A DNA stretch of 7,337 nt from Halanaeroarchaeum sp051744605 (GTDB lineage Archaea > Halobacteriota > Halobacteria > Halobacteriales > Halobacteriaceae). The stretch covers positions 1 through 7,337 of the forward strand of contig JBNJDE010000104.1 in NCBI GenBank assembly GCA_051744605.1. Direction: 5' to 3'. Below the pieces are notes generated by a model, which did not search any database, had not been told where the DNA came from, and worked only from the letters and a program-made list of their open reading frames with translations. Positions 1 through 6,377 of this stretch are shown in pieces. Each line of letters begins with the position of its first letter. The stretch's first letter is position 1. The position numbers and the translations under genes are program-made.

Positions 1-45
1 GCCGACCGCCGGGACCGACTCGCCCGCGTGGGTGACGTACTCCAT
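1..45 (-). CDS. Aldo/keto reductase, N-terminal 15 codons (runs off the left edge)
   Basis: Reading leftward from the ATG at 45-43 gives MEYVTHAGESVPAVG. This resembles the N-terminus of haloarchaeal aldo/keto reductases, in which a short first strand and a V-P-A-V/L-G-L-G-T-W motif open the TIM barrel. The family reduces carbonyls with NADPH in the cytoplasm. Only the first codons are in the window, so it cannot be said whether the gene is intact. The second copy at 7082-7249 continues into GLGTWQM, which supports the family assignment. A TATA-like GAATATTC lies about 30 bases upstream of the ATG, which suits the leaderless or near-leaderless transcripts common in haloarchaea. Confidence 0.6.
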   Translation of the reverse strand, partial: MEYVTHAGESVPAVG

Positions 46-72
46 CGTCCCGTGTCGACGTGTCCGAGCGGT

Positions 73-80
73 GAATATTC
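73..80 (-). promoter_or_regulatory. TATA-like element for the leftward aldo/keto reductase
   Basis: GAATATTC is an AT-rich palindrome in GC-rich surroundings, centred about 31 bases upstream of the ATG at 45 on the minus strand. An archaeal TATA box sits about 26-27 bases before the transcription start, which would put the start roughly 5 bases before the ATG. The same element is present in the right repeat at 7277-7284. Assignment is by position and composition only. Confidence 0.45.
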
Positions 81-149
81 TTCGCGTGCCCCCACCGTCG
101 CGTGACGGGCAGATCGGACCGCGACCGGTTACCGTCGCGGGTTCGCGAG

Positions 150-440
150 ATTGGGTCCAGACGGTCGCAGGACGTTCCGAAGACCGCCACTCGTCCCCTG
201 AGCGGCTGCCCAACAGGACGGTAACTCTCGCGTGAACGCCACGGCAAGAACGGGCGTTCGTCGAAGACGCGCGAATCGTCGCCGACATCACGGTGAACCA
301 GGCGCTGCTCAACCGCGCGGCGAACCTGGAGTTGTTCGCCTGCAGCTTCGCGTGAACCGACCACGTTCCGTGGTCGAACTGGAGGCGCGAGGCGTGGCCG
401 TCTCGAACACCGGCGGCATCCACGCCCCCGGGTATCGTCG
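150..440 (+). pseudogene. Degraded D-2-hydroxyacid dehydrogenase fragment
   Basis: Read in the frame of codon 263-265, the stretch gives ERLPNRTVTLA, a stop (TGA 233-235), TPRQERAFVEDARIVADITV, NQALLNRAANLELFACSFA, a second stop (TGA 353-355) and TDHVP. One frame over, from 370, it continues VVELEARGVAV and SNTGGIHAPG. Joined, this reads like the N-terminal substrate-binding part of haloarchaeal D-2-hydroxyacid dehydrogenases (phosphoglycerate dehydrogenase/glyoxylate reductase type), which have N-L-x-L-F-A-x-x-A-G-x-D-H-x-P and R-G-V-A-V-x-N-x-x-G-I-H. The first stop probably replaces an Arg codon (CGA to TGA), the second the Gly of the A-G-T-D-H motif (GGA to TGA), and about one base is missing near 370. 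Recognisable sequence ends near 435, before the Rossmann NAD-binding domain, so more than half of the usual 300-320 residues is absent. It cannot make a working enzyme. The N-terminal boundary (about 150-190) is approximate. Confidence 0.72.
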
Positions 441-469
441 GAAGGAGCCGTTTGCCACCGAACCCGCTG

Positions 470-499
470 TAAAATATAGACCATCGTCCGTGAATATTC
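470..499 (+). promoter_or_regulatory. Probable dmsR promoter (two AT-rich elements)
   Basis: Two TATA-like elements precede dmsR: TAAAATATA at 470-478 and the palindrome GAATATTC at 492-499. With the usual archaeal spacing they would give transcription starts near 501 or near 522. Both leave room for the ribosome-binding site at 528-535. The second element and its flanks match the promoter inside the flanking repeats (see findings). Which one is used cannot be decided from sequence. Confidence 0.5.
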
Positions 500-527
500 T
501 ACGCTTCTGAGAAAAATCGACACGACT

Positions 528-535
528 AGGAGGGG
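528..535 (+). promoter_or_regulatory. Strong Shine-Dalgarno site for dmsR
   Basis: AGGAGGGG lies 8 bases before the ATG at 544 and contains the GGAGG core complementary to the archaeal 16S rRNA 3' end. It favours the 544 start over the in-frame ATG at 586, whose nearest GGAGG (554-558) is about 27 bases away. Confidence 0.7.
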
Positions 536-543
536 TCACCCGT

Positions 544-1218
544 ATGTTCAATCGGAGGAGAGACGACCCCGGGTGCACCAATACAATGGCAGAATCTATC
601 GCGACCGAGACAGAGTCGATCGAGCGTCTCGATCTGCGGGCCGAACTGGCGTGGGACATCCCCGAAGACACGTCGTGCCCGTTGGCCATTCGACTCGACG
701 AGAATCCGAAAGGCCTGACGATTCACCACAGTGATGGGACGTGCTACATGGAAGTCGAGTTGGTCGACTGCCCGGACGGAAGTGCGTGCGAGCGGTTGAA
801 ACTGCAAGAGACGGTGGACAACTGTAGTTGTCCGGTCTTCTGGCAGAACGGCTGTCATCCGAGATTTCGCATCGTCGAGGACATGCTCGCAATCGCCGAG
901 GTGTATCTCACGGATCGGAGGGCGTTGCGCGAACTCGTGTCCGATCTCAGGGCATCCGGACGGGATCCTCGAATACGAAATCTCACGATCGCGGGTGGGG
1001 GAGAGGACATCGCCGAATTCCGGGCCACGAACGTTGGAGATCTCACGGAGCGCGAAAAGGAGTGTATCGAATTTGCCGTCCGAGAGGGATACTACGACAG
1101 AGAGCAGAAAATAACCCTCCAGGACGTCGCCGACGAATTCGACGTGAGCAAATCCACGTGCTCCGAACGGCTCGGTTCGGTCGAGTCGAAGATAGTGAAG
1201 AGTTTGTTCGAGCAGTGA
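544..1218 (+). CDS. dmsR: DmsR-like HTH-10 transcriptional regulator of DMSO/TMAO respiration
   Basis: The 224-residue protein is a bacterio-opsin-activator-type (HTH-10) regulator. The C-terminal domain (about 166-224) begins LTEREKECIEFAVREGYYD and continues with TLQDVADEFDVSKSTCSERL, the helix-turn-helix signature of the family. The N-terminal half is cysteine-rich: Cys45, 67, 76, 82, 94, 96 and 104, including a C-x5-C and a C-x-C. This suggests a metal or redox-sensing module rather than the PAS/GAF domains of larger Bat proteins. In Halobacterium and Haloferax the equivalent gene beside the dms operon is needed to induce it under anaerobic conditions with DMSO or TMAO. That role is inferred here from family and position. 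The start at 544 is chosen for its strong ribosome-binding site. The ATG at 586 would give 210 residues and lose no recognised domain. It has its own promoter and is separated from the operon by 352 bases. Confidence 0.88.
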   Translation: MFNRRRDDPGCTNTMAESIATETESIERLDLRAELAWDIPEDTSCPLAIRLDENPKGLTIHHSDGTCYMEVELVDCPDGSACERLKLQETVDNCSCPVFWQNGCHPRFRIVEDMLAIAEVYLTDRRALRELVSDLRASGRDPRIRNLTIAGGGEDIAEFRATNVGDLTEREKECIEFAVREGYYDREQKITLQDVADEFDVSKSTCSERLGSVESKIVKSLFEQ

Positions 1219-1510
1219 CCACCGCGCCCGCCGACCGCCTGGCTAGCCGTCACCAACGAACGCCGGTCGGTCCCGGCGGTGACGTACCACACCGTATCGC
1301 GGGTCGCGCCACTCGATAGTATCCTGTCTAGTACCAGATGTATTACCAAATTTAATCGTTGCTTTGCGGAGGCGTAGAAAACGTTTGAATCGACGTCAAC
1401 GCGCCCAGCCATTCCTCTACAACGGTTAGCGATACGGAATGACGACTGACGGATCACGGCCGATCGGACGATTGGAGGTTTTGACAGAACGGTGACTGCA
1501 CTCCGGTCGG
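1219..1510. other. Non-coding interval between dmsR and the operon promoter
   Basis: No convincing gene was found on either strand. The first 100 bases are GC-rich. An AT-rich patch near 1337-1357 (ATGTATTACCAAATTTAAT) could be a terminator-proximal or promoter element. TACCA occurs twice 12 bases apart (1332, 1344), and CCGATCGG (1460-1467) is a short palindrome. No T-run with a hairpin marks an obvious end of the dmsR transcript. The length is large for a haloarchaeal intergenic gap and fits an upstream regulatory region for the operon. Confidence 0.5.
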
Positions 1511-1550
1511 GTCTTAAAGAGCCGAATTATTCGGAACGTAGCAGTTCCGA
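1511..1550 (+). promoter_or_regulatory. Operon promoter with two overlapping inverted repeats
   Basis: A TATA-like CTTAAAG (1513-1519) is followed by two perfect inverted repeats that share bases. The first is CCGAAT-T-ATTCGG (1522-1534). The second is TCGGAAC-6 nt-GTTCCGA (1531-1550). With archaeal TATA spacing, transcription would begin near 1543, inside the second repeat and about 28-37 bases before the dmsE start codon. The AT-rich middle of the first repeat is an alternative TATA element. The repeats are good candidates for a regulator-binding site (DmsR or another factor), or for a 5'-UTR hairpin. The sequence alone does not say which. Confidence 0.55.
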
Positions 1551-1570
1551 GTATGCGATAAGGTGTAGTC

Positions 1571-1873
1571 GTGACGCCTATGGCCGAACCCACCGAAGTC
1601 TCGGGCGACGGTTTTACGGACAGAACCCAGCCTGACCATTCCGGGTCGCCGAGGGACGCGGCGACCGGTGACGACTGGGAAACGATCGCAGACGACCGTC
1701 TCGTGGACAGTTCATTCGATGCAGAACTTGGAAAAGAGATGAGTCGAGACGCGATTCGTGCGAGTCGAGGGGAATTGAGCGAAGAAGAATTCTACGCCAA
1801 GTATCACGACGAAGTCGTCGCGGAGTTCGGCGTGGACGACCGGCCACTTCCGACCGGAGAAAACGATGACTGA
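1571..1873 (+). CDS. dmsE: DmsE-like small acidic protein
   Basis: A 100-residue, strongly acidic, cysteine-free protein with no signal peptide or membrane segment. Residues 1-45 look low-complexity. The recognisable part is 49-92, with FDAELGKEMSRDAIR, GELSEEEFYAKYHDEV and EFGVDDRP. This resembles the short domain that haloarchaeal annotation calls '4Fe-4S ferredoxin N-terminal', found ahead of or beside ferredoxin-type subunits of molybdopterin oxidoreductases. That match is from memory. The position matches dmsE of the Halobacterium dmsREABCD cluster, whose function is not established. AGGTG at 1561-1565 supports the GTG start at 1571. The ATG at 1580 would give 97 residues but leaves a 14-base gap to that site. 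The gene overlaps dmsA by 8 bases (ATGACTGA), so the two are probably translationally coupled. Confidence 0.75.
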   Translation: MTPMAEPTEVSGDGFTDRTQPDHSGSPRDAATGDDWETIADDRLVDSSFDAELGKEMSRDAIRASRGELSEEEFYAKYHDEVVAEFGVDDRPLPTGENDD

Positions 1874-4343
1874 CGAAACGAACGTAACCAGACGGTCGAT
1901 GCTCCGCTCCGTCGGTGCCGCGACGGCTGCATTTGGACTCGGTTCGGAGTCGGGCGTACTCGACTCGCTGACCGAGCGAGAGAATGCGGATGCCGTCGAA
2001 TCCCTGTTCGATACGACGGACATCGTCAACACCGCGTGCGCACCGAACTGCCGCGGGAAGTGCCCACTCAACGCCCACGTTCGGGATGGACAGGTGAAAT
2101 TCGTCGAGCCGCAGATGACGGACGACGAACAGTACCGGCGAGGGTGCCTTCTCGGGCAGTCCCACGTACAGCGCGTCTACAGTCCCAAGCGACTGAAATA
2201 CCCGATGGTGCGGTCTGACTGGGAGCCGGGCAATCCCACCCCCGAAGGACGCGGCCCGGACGCCGACTACCAGCGCGTCTCGTGGGATACCGCACTCACG
2301 TACGTCGCGGACGAGATGAAACGCATCAGGGACGAGTACGGCCCCGAGAGCGTGTGGATGCACGTCGCATCTGGCGACAACGGTGTCGGTGGGGACCTCA
2401 TCGGCCGACTCGCCAATCGATGGGGTGCCACGCAGTGGGAAACCGCCATCGACACGAACGTCGGGTTCGGGTTCAACAGGATCACTGGCTACGGCTTCTA
2501 CCTCCCGCCGACGAATCTCTCCGAAGACTGGGAGAACGCTGAGACGATCATCGTCTGGGGCTCGGACATCCTCCTGAGCCAGTTCCAAAACGACGCCTCG
2601 AAATTCCTCGACGCCATCGAAAACGGTGCGAAGTTAGTGGTCGTCGATCCGGTATACACGACGACGGCGGCGAAGGCGGATCTCTGGCTGCCGATTCGGC
2701 CGGGGAAGGACACCCATCTCGGGTTGGCGATGATCCAGGAGATCCTCGCGAAGGAACTCTACGACGCGGAGTTCCTTCGCGAACGGACGACTGCTGGTGC
2801 CCTCGTCCGGGACGATTCCGGAGCAATGCTCCGGATGAGCGATCTCGGCGGGAATGGTGACGACGACAGAGTCGTCGGCGTACACGCAGAGACGGGCGAG
2901 CCGATCCCCCTCGAACCGGACACTTACGCGGACGTCGAACTGTTCGGCTCGTATTCCGTGGACGGGGTCGATGCGACGACCGGTCTCACCCTCCTCGAAG
3001 ACCACGTCGCCGAGTACACCCCAGAGGCAGTCGCCGAGATTGCCGGACTGAATGCAGACGACATCCGCACGGCGACGTCGTGGTTGGCGACGCGGGGTCC
3101 GGGTGGGATTGCGCCGAGTTACGGGATCGGCCGGTACAAGTACGGCCACGTCTTCGGTCAAACCTACGCGATCATCCTCGCGCTCACGGGCGACTACGGG
3201 AAGTCCGGGACGATCCACTCCCACCATCCGAGCGGGGCGACGTTAAACACCGGCGATTACGGCAGTCCGGACGGCGCCAAGGGCACCGCGAGCGTGAAGA
3301 TGGAGAACATCCAGGACGTGCTCGCGACGGGTGATCCCCATCCGATCAAAGCGGTCTACGGGATGCAGTCCAACCGGCTCATCAACCAGGTCCCGGACAG
3401 AAAGAGCAAGATCGAGATGCTGAAACACCTGGATCTGGTCGCCTGGGCGGACATCGTCGACTCTTCGACGGTCAAATACGCAGACATCATCCTGCCAGCG
3501 GCCCACTGGTTCGAAAAAGAGGATATCACGGACGCCTGGGGCTCTCATCCACACATCTCGTACCGCGAGAAGGCGCACGAACCGCTGTGGGAGGCGCGTG
3601 ACGACTATTACATTCTCTCCGAACTCGCCGAAAAGCTCGGGTACGAGGACCTGTTCCGCGGCGATAAACGGGCAGAACTGCAAAAGATCGCGTCGAACGA
3701 CGACCGGTTCTCCTTCGAGGAGTTACGCGAGAAGGGGAACGTCCGCGTCGAGGACGAGGTCATCAAGTACACCGACCCGTTCCCCACCGACACCGGCCGC
3801 ATCGAACTGTACGACGAGTCCAAGCCAGTCGAAGATACGGGAACGGTACTCGATCTACCGCGACCCATCGAGGACAGAACGGCCGACGACCACGAACTGG
3901 CGGACGAGTATCCGCTGATGTTCATGCAGAAACACGCCAAGTGGAGAATTCACTCCCAGTGGGCCGATAACGCCATGATTCGCAAGTTCGACAACGAGCC
4001 CACCCTCGACATACATCCATCGGATGCGGCGAGTCGTGGTATCGACGACGGCCAGTACGTCCGCGTCTACAACGACCGCGGCGAGGTCGTCGTCAAAGCG
4101 GTCTACAACGAGGGAATGCAACCCGGTCTGATCAACATCGACGAAGGGTGGTGGCACGAGGACTTCATTGAAGGAAACCTGCAGGATCTGACCCACGACG
4201 AAGTGAACAAGCTGGCACCGACGTACGTGTACTACGACGTCCGTGCCGACGTCGAACCTGCTCCCGACGTCGATACGAGCATGTACACGGATCCCGAGAC
4301 GGCCGCCTGGCAGGACGGCTTCCCGAACGGAGGTGAGAACTGA
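1866..4343 (+). CDS. dmsA: DMSO/TMAO reductase catalytic (molybdopterin) subunit DmsA
   Basis: The 825-residue Mo-bis(pyranopterin guanine dinucleotide) oxidoreductase would reduce DMSO or TMAO as terminal electron acceptor. A Tat signal opens the protein (TRRSMLRSVGAATAAFGLG, twin Arg at 9-10), so the folded enzyme should face outside. The [4Fe-4S] FS0 motif is Cys58-x3-Cys62-x3-Cys66-x27-Cys94. Molybdopterin-binding regions follow (SEDWENAETIIVWGSD about 219-234; KADLWLPIRPGKDTHLGLAM about 272-291). The C-terminal cofactor-binding domain has KWRIHSQW and IHPSDAASRGIDDG. The Y-L-P-P segment at 212-215 and its surroundings look like the type II group (NarG, Ddh, Ser, Pcr), but the Asp that normally binds Mo there appears to be Tyr212. 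GGAG at 1856-1859 is a well-spaced ribosome-binding site. The stop overlaps the dmsB start by one base. The substrate is inferred from gene order; another oxyanion or N-/S-oxide remains possible. Confidence 0.9.
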   Translation: MTDETNVTRRSMLRSVGAATAAFGLGSESGVLDSLTERENADAVESLFDTTDIVNTACAPNCRGKCPLNAHVRDGQVKFVEPQMTDDEQYRRGCLLGQSHVQRVYSPKRLKYPMVRSDWEPGNPTPEGRGPDADYQRVSWDTALTYVADEMKRIRDEYGPESVWMHVASGDNGVGGDLIGRLANRWGATQWETAIDTNVGFGFNRITGYGFYLPPTNLSEDWENAETIIVWGSDILLSQFQNDASKFLDAIENGAKLVVVDPVYTTTAAKADLWLPIRPGKDTHLGLAMIQEILAKELYDAEFLRERTTAGALVRDDSGAMLRMSDLGGNGDDDRVVGVHAETGEPIPLEPDTYADVELFGSYSVDGVDATTGLTLLEDHVAEYTPEAVAEIAGLNADDIRTATSWLATRGPGGIAPSYGIGRYKYGHVFGQTYAIILALTGDYGKSGTIHSHHPSGATLNTGDYGSPDGAKGTASVKMENIQDVLATGDPHPIKAVYGMQSNRLINQVPDRKSKIEMLKHLDLVAWADIVDSSTVKYADIILPAAHWFEKEDITDAWGSHPHISYREKAHEPLWEARDDYYILSELAEKLGYEDLFRGDKRAELQKIASNDDRFSFEELREKGNVRVEDEVIKYTDPFPTDTGRIELYDESKPVEDTGTVLDLPRPIEDRTADDHELADEYPLMFMQKHAKWRIHSQWADNAMIRKFDNEPTLDIHPSDAASRGIDDGQYVRVYNDRGEVVVKAVYNEGMQPGLINIDEGWWHEDFIEGNLQDLTHDEVNKLAPTYVYYDVRADVEPAPDVDTSMYTDPETAAWQDGFPNGGEN
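4329..4336 (+). promoter_or_regulatory. Strong Shine-Dalgarno site for dmsB
   Basis: GGAGGTGA lies inside the last codons of dmsA, 6 bases before the dmsB ATG. It is a perfect match to the anti-Shine-Dalgarno sequence and fixes the start. Confidence 0.75.
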
Positions 4344-5074
4344 TGACGAACTACGGCATGGTCATCGACCTCGAGCGATGTATCGGCTGTAACGCCTGCG
4401 CGGTGGCCTGCTCCGAGGAGAACAACGTGAGCCAGAGCCAGCAGTGGAATCGGATCCTCACCGAAGGCGGAGAGTCGATGGATACCCCAGCAGGCTCGTA
4501 TCCCACCGACGGCCGCGGCGGGACGTTGTCGATGAACCACCGGCCACTGGCCTGCCAGCACTGCGAGAACGCTCCGTGTGTGAAGGTCTGCCCCGTGAAT
4601 GCCACGACGATTCGGGACGACGGCATCGTCGAGATCGACTACGACAAGTGCGTCGGCTGTCGGTACTGCATGGCCGCCTGTCCGTACAACGCACGGGTGT
4701 TCAACTTCGACGAACCAGTGACCCTGCCGACGGACGGAACCGGCAACGTCCCCCAGCGAGAGCAAGGGGTCGTCGAGAAGTGTACGTTCTGTTCCCACCG
4801 CGTCGACGAGGGACTGGACCCGGCATGCACCGTCGCTTGCCCGGCCGATGCACGTATCTTCGGCGACCTCGACGACGAGCAGAGCACCGTCTCCAGGTAC
4901 GTCAACCAGTACGAGACCGACCAACTTCTGGAGGAACGCGACACGCAGCCGAAGACCTACTACATCCGTGGAGAAATGAGCCCAGGGCGCACGCGGAGCG
5001 GCAACGAACTGGAAGGAACGGAGCGAAAAGAGACCGGGAACCCGAACATCCCGTCGACGAGGGGAGGTGACTGA
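4343..5074 (+). CDS. dmsB: DMSO reductase iron-sulfur electron-transfer subunit DmsB
   Basis: The 243-residue ferredoxin-like beta subunit carries electrons from the membrane anchor to DmsA. All sixteen cysteines for four [4Fe-4S] clusters are present in the DmsB/NrfC/PsrB pattern: Cys13/16/19/23 (CIGCNAC), Cys71/74/79/83 (CQHCENAPC), Cys103/106/109/113 (CVGCRYC) and Cys147/150/162/166 (CTFC and CTVAC). The third motif has Cys, not the Trp that gives NarH-type subunits a [3Fe-4S] cluster. There is no Tat signal, so it is probably exported bound to DmsA. The last 35 or so residues are hydrophilic and look disordered. The start codon overlaps the dmsA stop (TGATG), and dmsC begins 2 bases after its own stop, so expression is tightly coupled. 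Confidence 0.92.
   Translation: MTNYGMVIDLERCIGCNACAVACSEENNVSQSQQWNRILTEGGESMDTPAGSYPTDGRGGTLSMNHRPLACQHCENAPCVKVCPVNATTIRDDGIVEIDYDKCVGCRYCMAACPYNARVFNFDEPVTLPTDGTGNVPQREQGVVEKCTFCSHRVDEGLDPACTVACPADARIFGDLDDEQSTVSRYVNQYETDQLLEERDTQPKTYYIRGEMSPGRTRSGNELEGTERKETGNPNIPSTRGGD
5063..5070 (+). promoter_or_regulatory. Strong Shine-Dalgarno site for dmsC
   Basis: GGAGGTGA precedes the ATG at 5077 by 6 bases, inside the end of dmsB. The same octamer at the same spacing precedes dmsB, which suggests both genes are translated at high and matched rates. Confidence 0.75.
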
Positions 5075-5076
5075 CG

Positions 5077-6372
5077 ATGGCGACGCGGGATTCCCCCGGC
5101 GTCGTCGACGACGGGTTCGGCACGCTCGGAAAGGTCTGGATCGGGTTCCTCGGCGTGCTCATCCTCGCCGGGATGGGCGCCTGGTACCAGCAACTGCAGA
5201 TGGGACTGGCAGCCACTGGCATGCGCAACGTGTTCTCGTGGGGGCTGTACATCATGCTGTTCGTGCTGTTCGTCGGCCTCTCTGCTGGCGGTCTCATCAT
5301 CTCCAGTGCGCCGAAGTTCTTCCACTCGGACGAATACGAGAGTCTGGCACGGTTCGGGGTGCTGTTGAGCCTGGGCTGTATCACGGTCGCAGGGTTGCTC
5401 ATCCTGCCCGACATCGGCCGTCCCGAGCGCCTCTACCAGTTCGTCACCTCACCGGACTTCCGCTCGCCGATGGTCTGGGACTTCGCCATCGTCGTCCTGT
5501 ACGGCCTGTTCAACGTCTGGTACCTCTGGCTGCTGACGCGACGTGACCTCGCCGCCCGTGGGTCGGCACTTGCGCTGGGTACCGAGGACACGACCGCGGG
5601 ACGCGAGGGCGACCGCCGTCTCGCCTTCTGGAGTGCGGCCGTCGCGTTGCCGCTGGCGGTCATGCTCCACTCGGTCACGGGATGGATATTTGCCACCCAG
5701 ATTGGGCGTGGGAGCTGGTTCAGCCCGCTCGTCGCGCCGACGTTCATCGCGAAGGCGCTGGTCTCGGGACTCGGCTTACTACTCGTTGTGGCCATCGTTG
5801 CCGACCGCTTCACGAATTTCGAATTCGAGGCCGATTTGCGAACCCGACTGGGCAAGTACCTGGGCGTGTTCCTGGCAGTCCACGTCGTCTACCTGCTCGC
5901 GGCAGAACGACTCCCACACGCCTGGGCGGCCAACTTCGAGTTCTGGTCGATCACGAGTGGGTTCCTCGTCGGAGAGACGTCGTTCTTCTGGCTCTGGACC
6001 GTCGTCGGCGGTGCGATACCCATCCTGCTGATGGCCATACCCTCGCTCCGCGAGAAGGCGTGGGCCGTCTTTATCGCTGGGGCACTGGCGGTCTTTGGTG
6101 TCGTCTTCGAGGGCGTCCGTCTCATCTTCGAGGGGTACGAGAGCGTCAATCTCGCCATGGCTCCCGGCGTGTCGATCGGTGAATACGCCGGTATCGGTTC
6201 GAACATCTGGGCGCAGTCGGGCGTCTACACGCCGACGCTGATCGAGTTGACGATCGCGGTCGGCCTGAGTGCAATCGGCGCACTCGTCGTGACGGTCGGG
6301 CTGTACTATCTCCCGATTCAGCGACGCGATATGGTGAAACGGCCGGTTGCTGACGGTGGATCGGACGAGTGA
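5077..6372 (+). CDS. dmsC: NrfD/PsrC-type membrane anchor and quinol-oxidising subunit DmsC
   Basis: The 431-residue integral membrane protein has about ten hydrophobic segments, near residues 19-36, 53-77, 91-110, 131-153, 183-205, 218-243, 259-277, 300-320, 328-350 and 384-412. Family features include FSWGLYIMLFVLFVGLSAGG (53-72) and the D-I-G-R-P-E-R turn (112-118), both typical of NrfD/polysulfide reductase C anchors. Such anchors hold the DmsAB pair on the membrane and oxidise menaquinol without heme, and no conserved heme ligands stand out. It is unrelated in sequence type to the E. coli DmsC fold, although it fills the same role. The loop at 155-182 is hydrophilic and charged. It sits 2 bases after dmsB and is followed within 5 bases by dmsD. 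Confidence 0.9.
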   Translation: MATRDSPGVVDDGFGTLGKVWIGFLGVLILAGMGAWYQQLQMGLAATGMRNVFSWGLYIMLFVLFVGLSAGGLIISSAPKFFHSDEYESLARFGVLLSLGCITVAGLLILPDIGRPERLYQFVTSPDFRSPMVWDFAIVVLYGLFNVWYLWLLTRRDLAARGSALALGTEDTTAGREGDRRLAFWSAAVALPLAVMLHSVTGWIFATQIGRGSWFSPLVAPTFIAKALVSGLGLLLVVAIVADRFTNFEFEADLRTRLGKYLGVFLAVHVVYLLAAERLPHAWAANFEFWSITSGFLVGETSFFWLWTVVGGAIPILLMAIPSLREKAWAVFIAGALAVFGVVFEGVRLIFEGYESVNLAMAPGVSIGEYAGIGSNIWAQSGVYTPTLIELTIAVGLSAIGALVVTVGLYYLPIQRRDMVKRPVADGGSDE

Positions 6373-6377
6373 TACAA

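Larger units (their letters stand above)
1..128. repeat. Left copy of a 128-bp flanking direct repeat
   Basis: This stretch recurs in the same orientation at 7205-7332, with 126 of 128 bases identical. The two differences are G34 versus A7238 and G100 versus A7304. The first is synonymous (GTC/GTT, Val) in the aldo/keto reductase reading on the minus strand. The repeat holds the start of that gene and its upstream region, so it is duplicated chromosomal sequence rather than a recognisable insertion-sequence end. The right-hand limit of this copy is base 128, where the next bases (TTACC) differ from those after the other copy (CACAC). The left limit is unknown because the window begins here. 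Confidence 0.95.

Noticed and set aside
1..128. Repeat as an insertion-sequence end or tRNA-type attachment site
   Set aside because: There are no terminal inverted repeats, no transposase or integrase, and no tRNA 3' end. The content is the start and promoter of an ordinary metabolic gene.
1266..1280. 15-base match (GTCGGTCCCGGCGGT) to the aldo/keto reductase coding part of the repeat, inverted
   Set aside because: It is short, all GC-rich and has no extended flanking similarity, so chance is the simpler explanation in this genome composition.
1092..1457. Possible minus-strand gene in the dmsR-dmsE gap
   Set aside because: Half of it overlaps the HTH domain of dmsR. It has no ribosome-binding site, no acidic bias and no family resemblance.
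1614..2588. Long open frame on the minus strand (324 codons) opposite dmsE and dmsA
   Set aside because: It lies antisense to two well-supported genes and has the Arg/Pro/Val-rich composition typical of the reverse of GC-rich coding sequence. It shows no recognisable motif.
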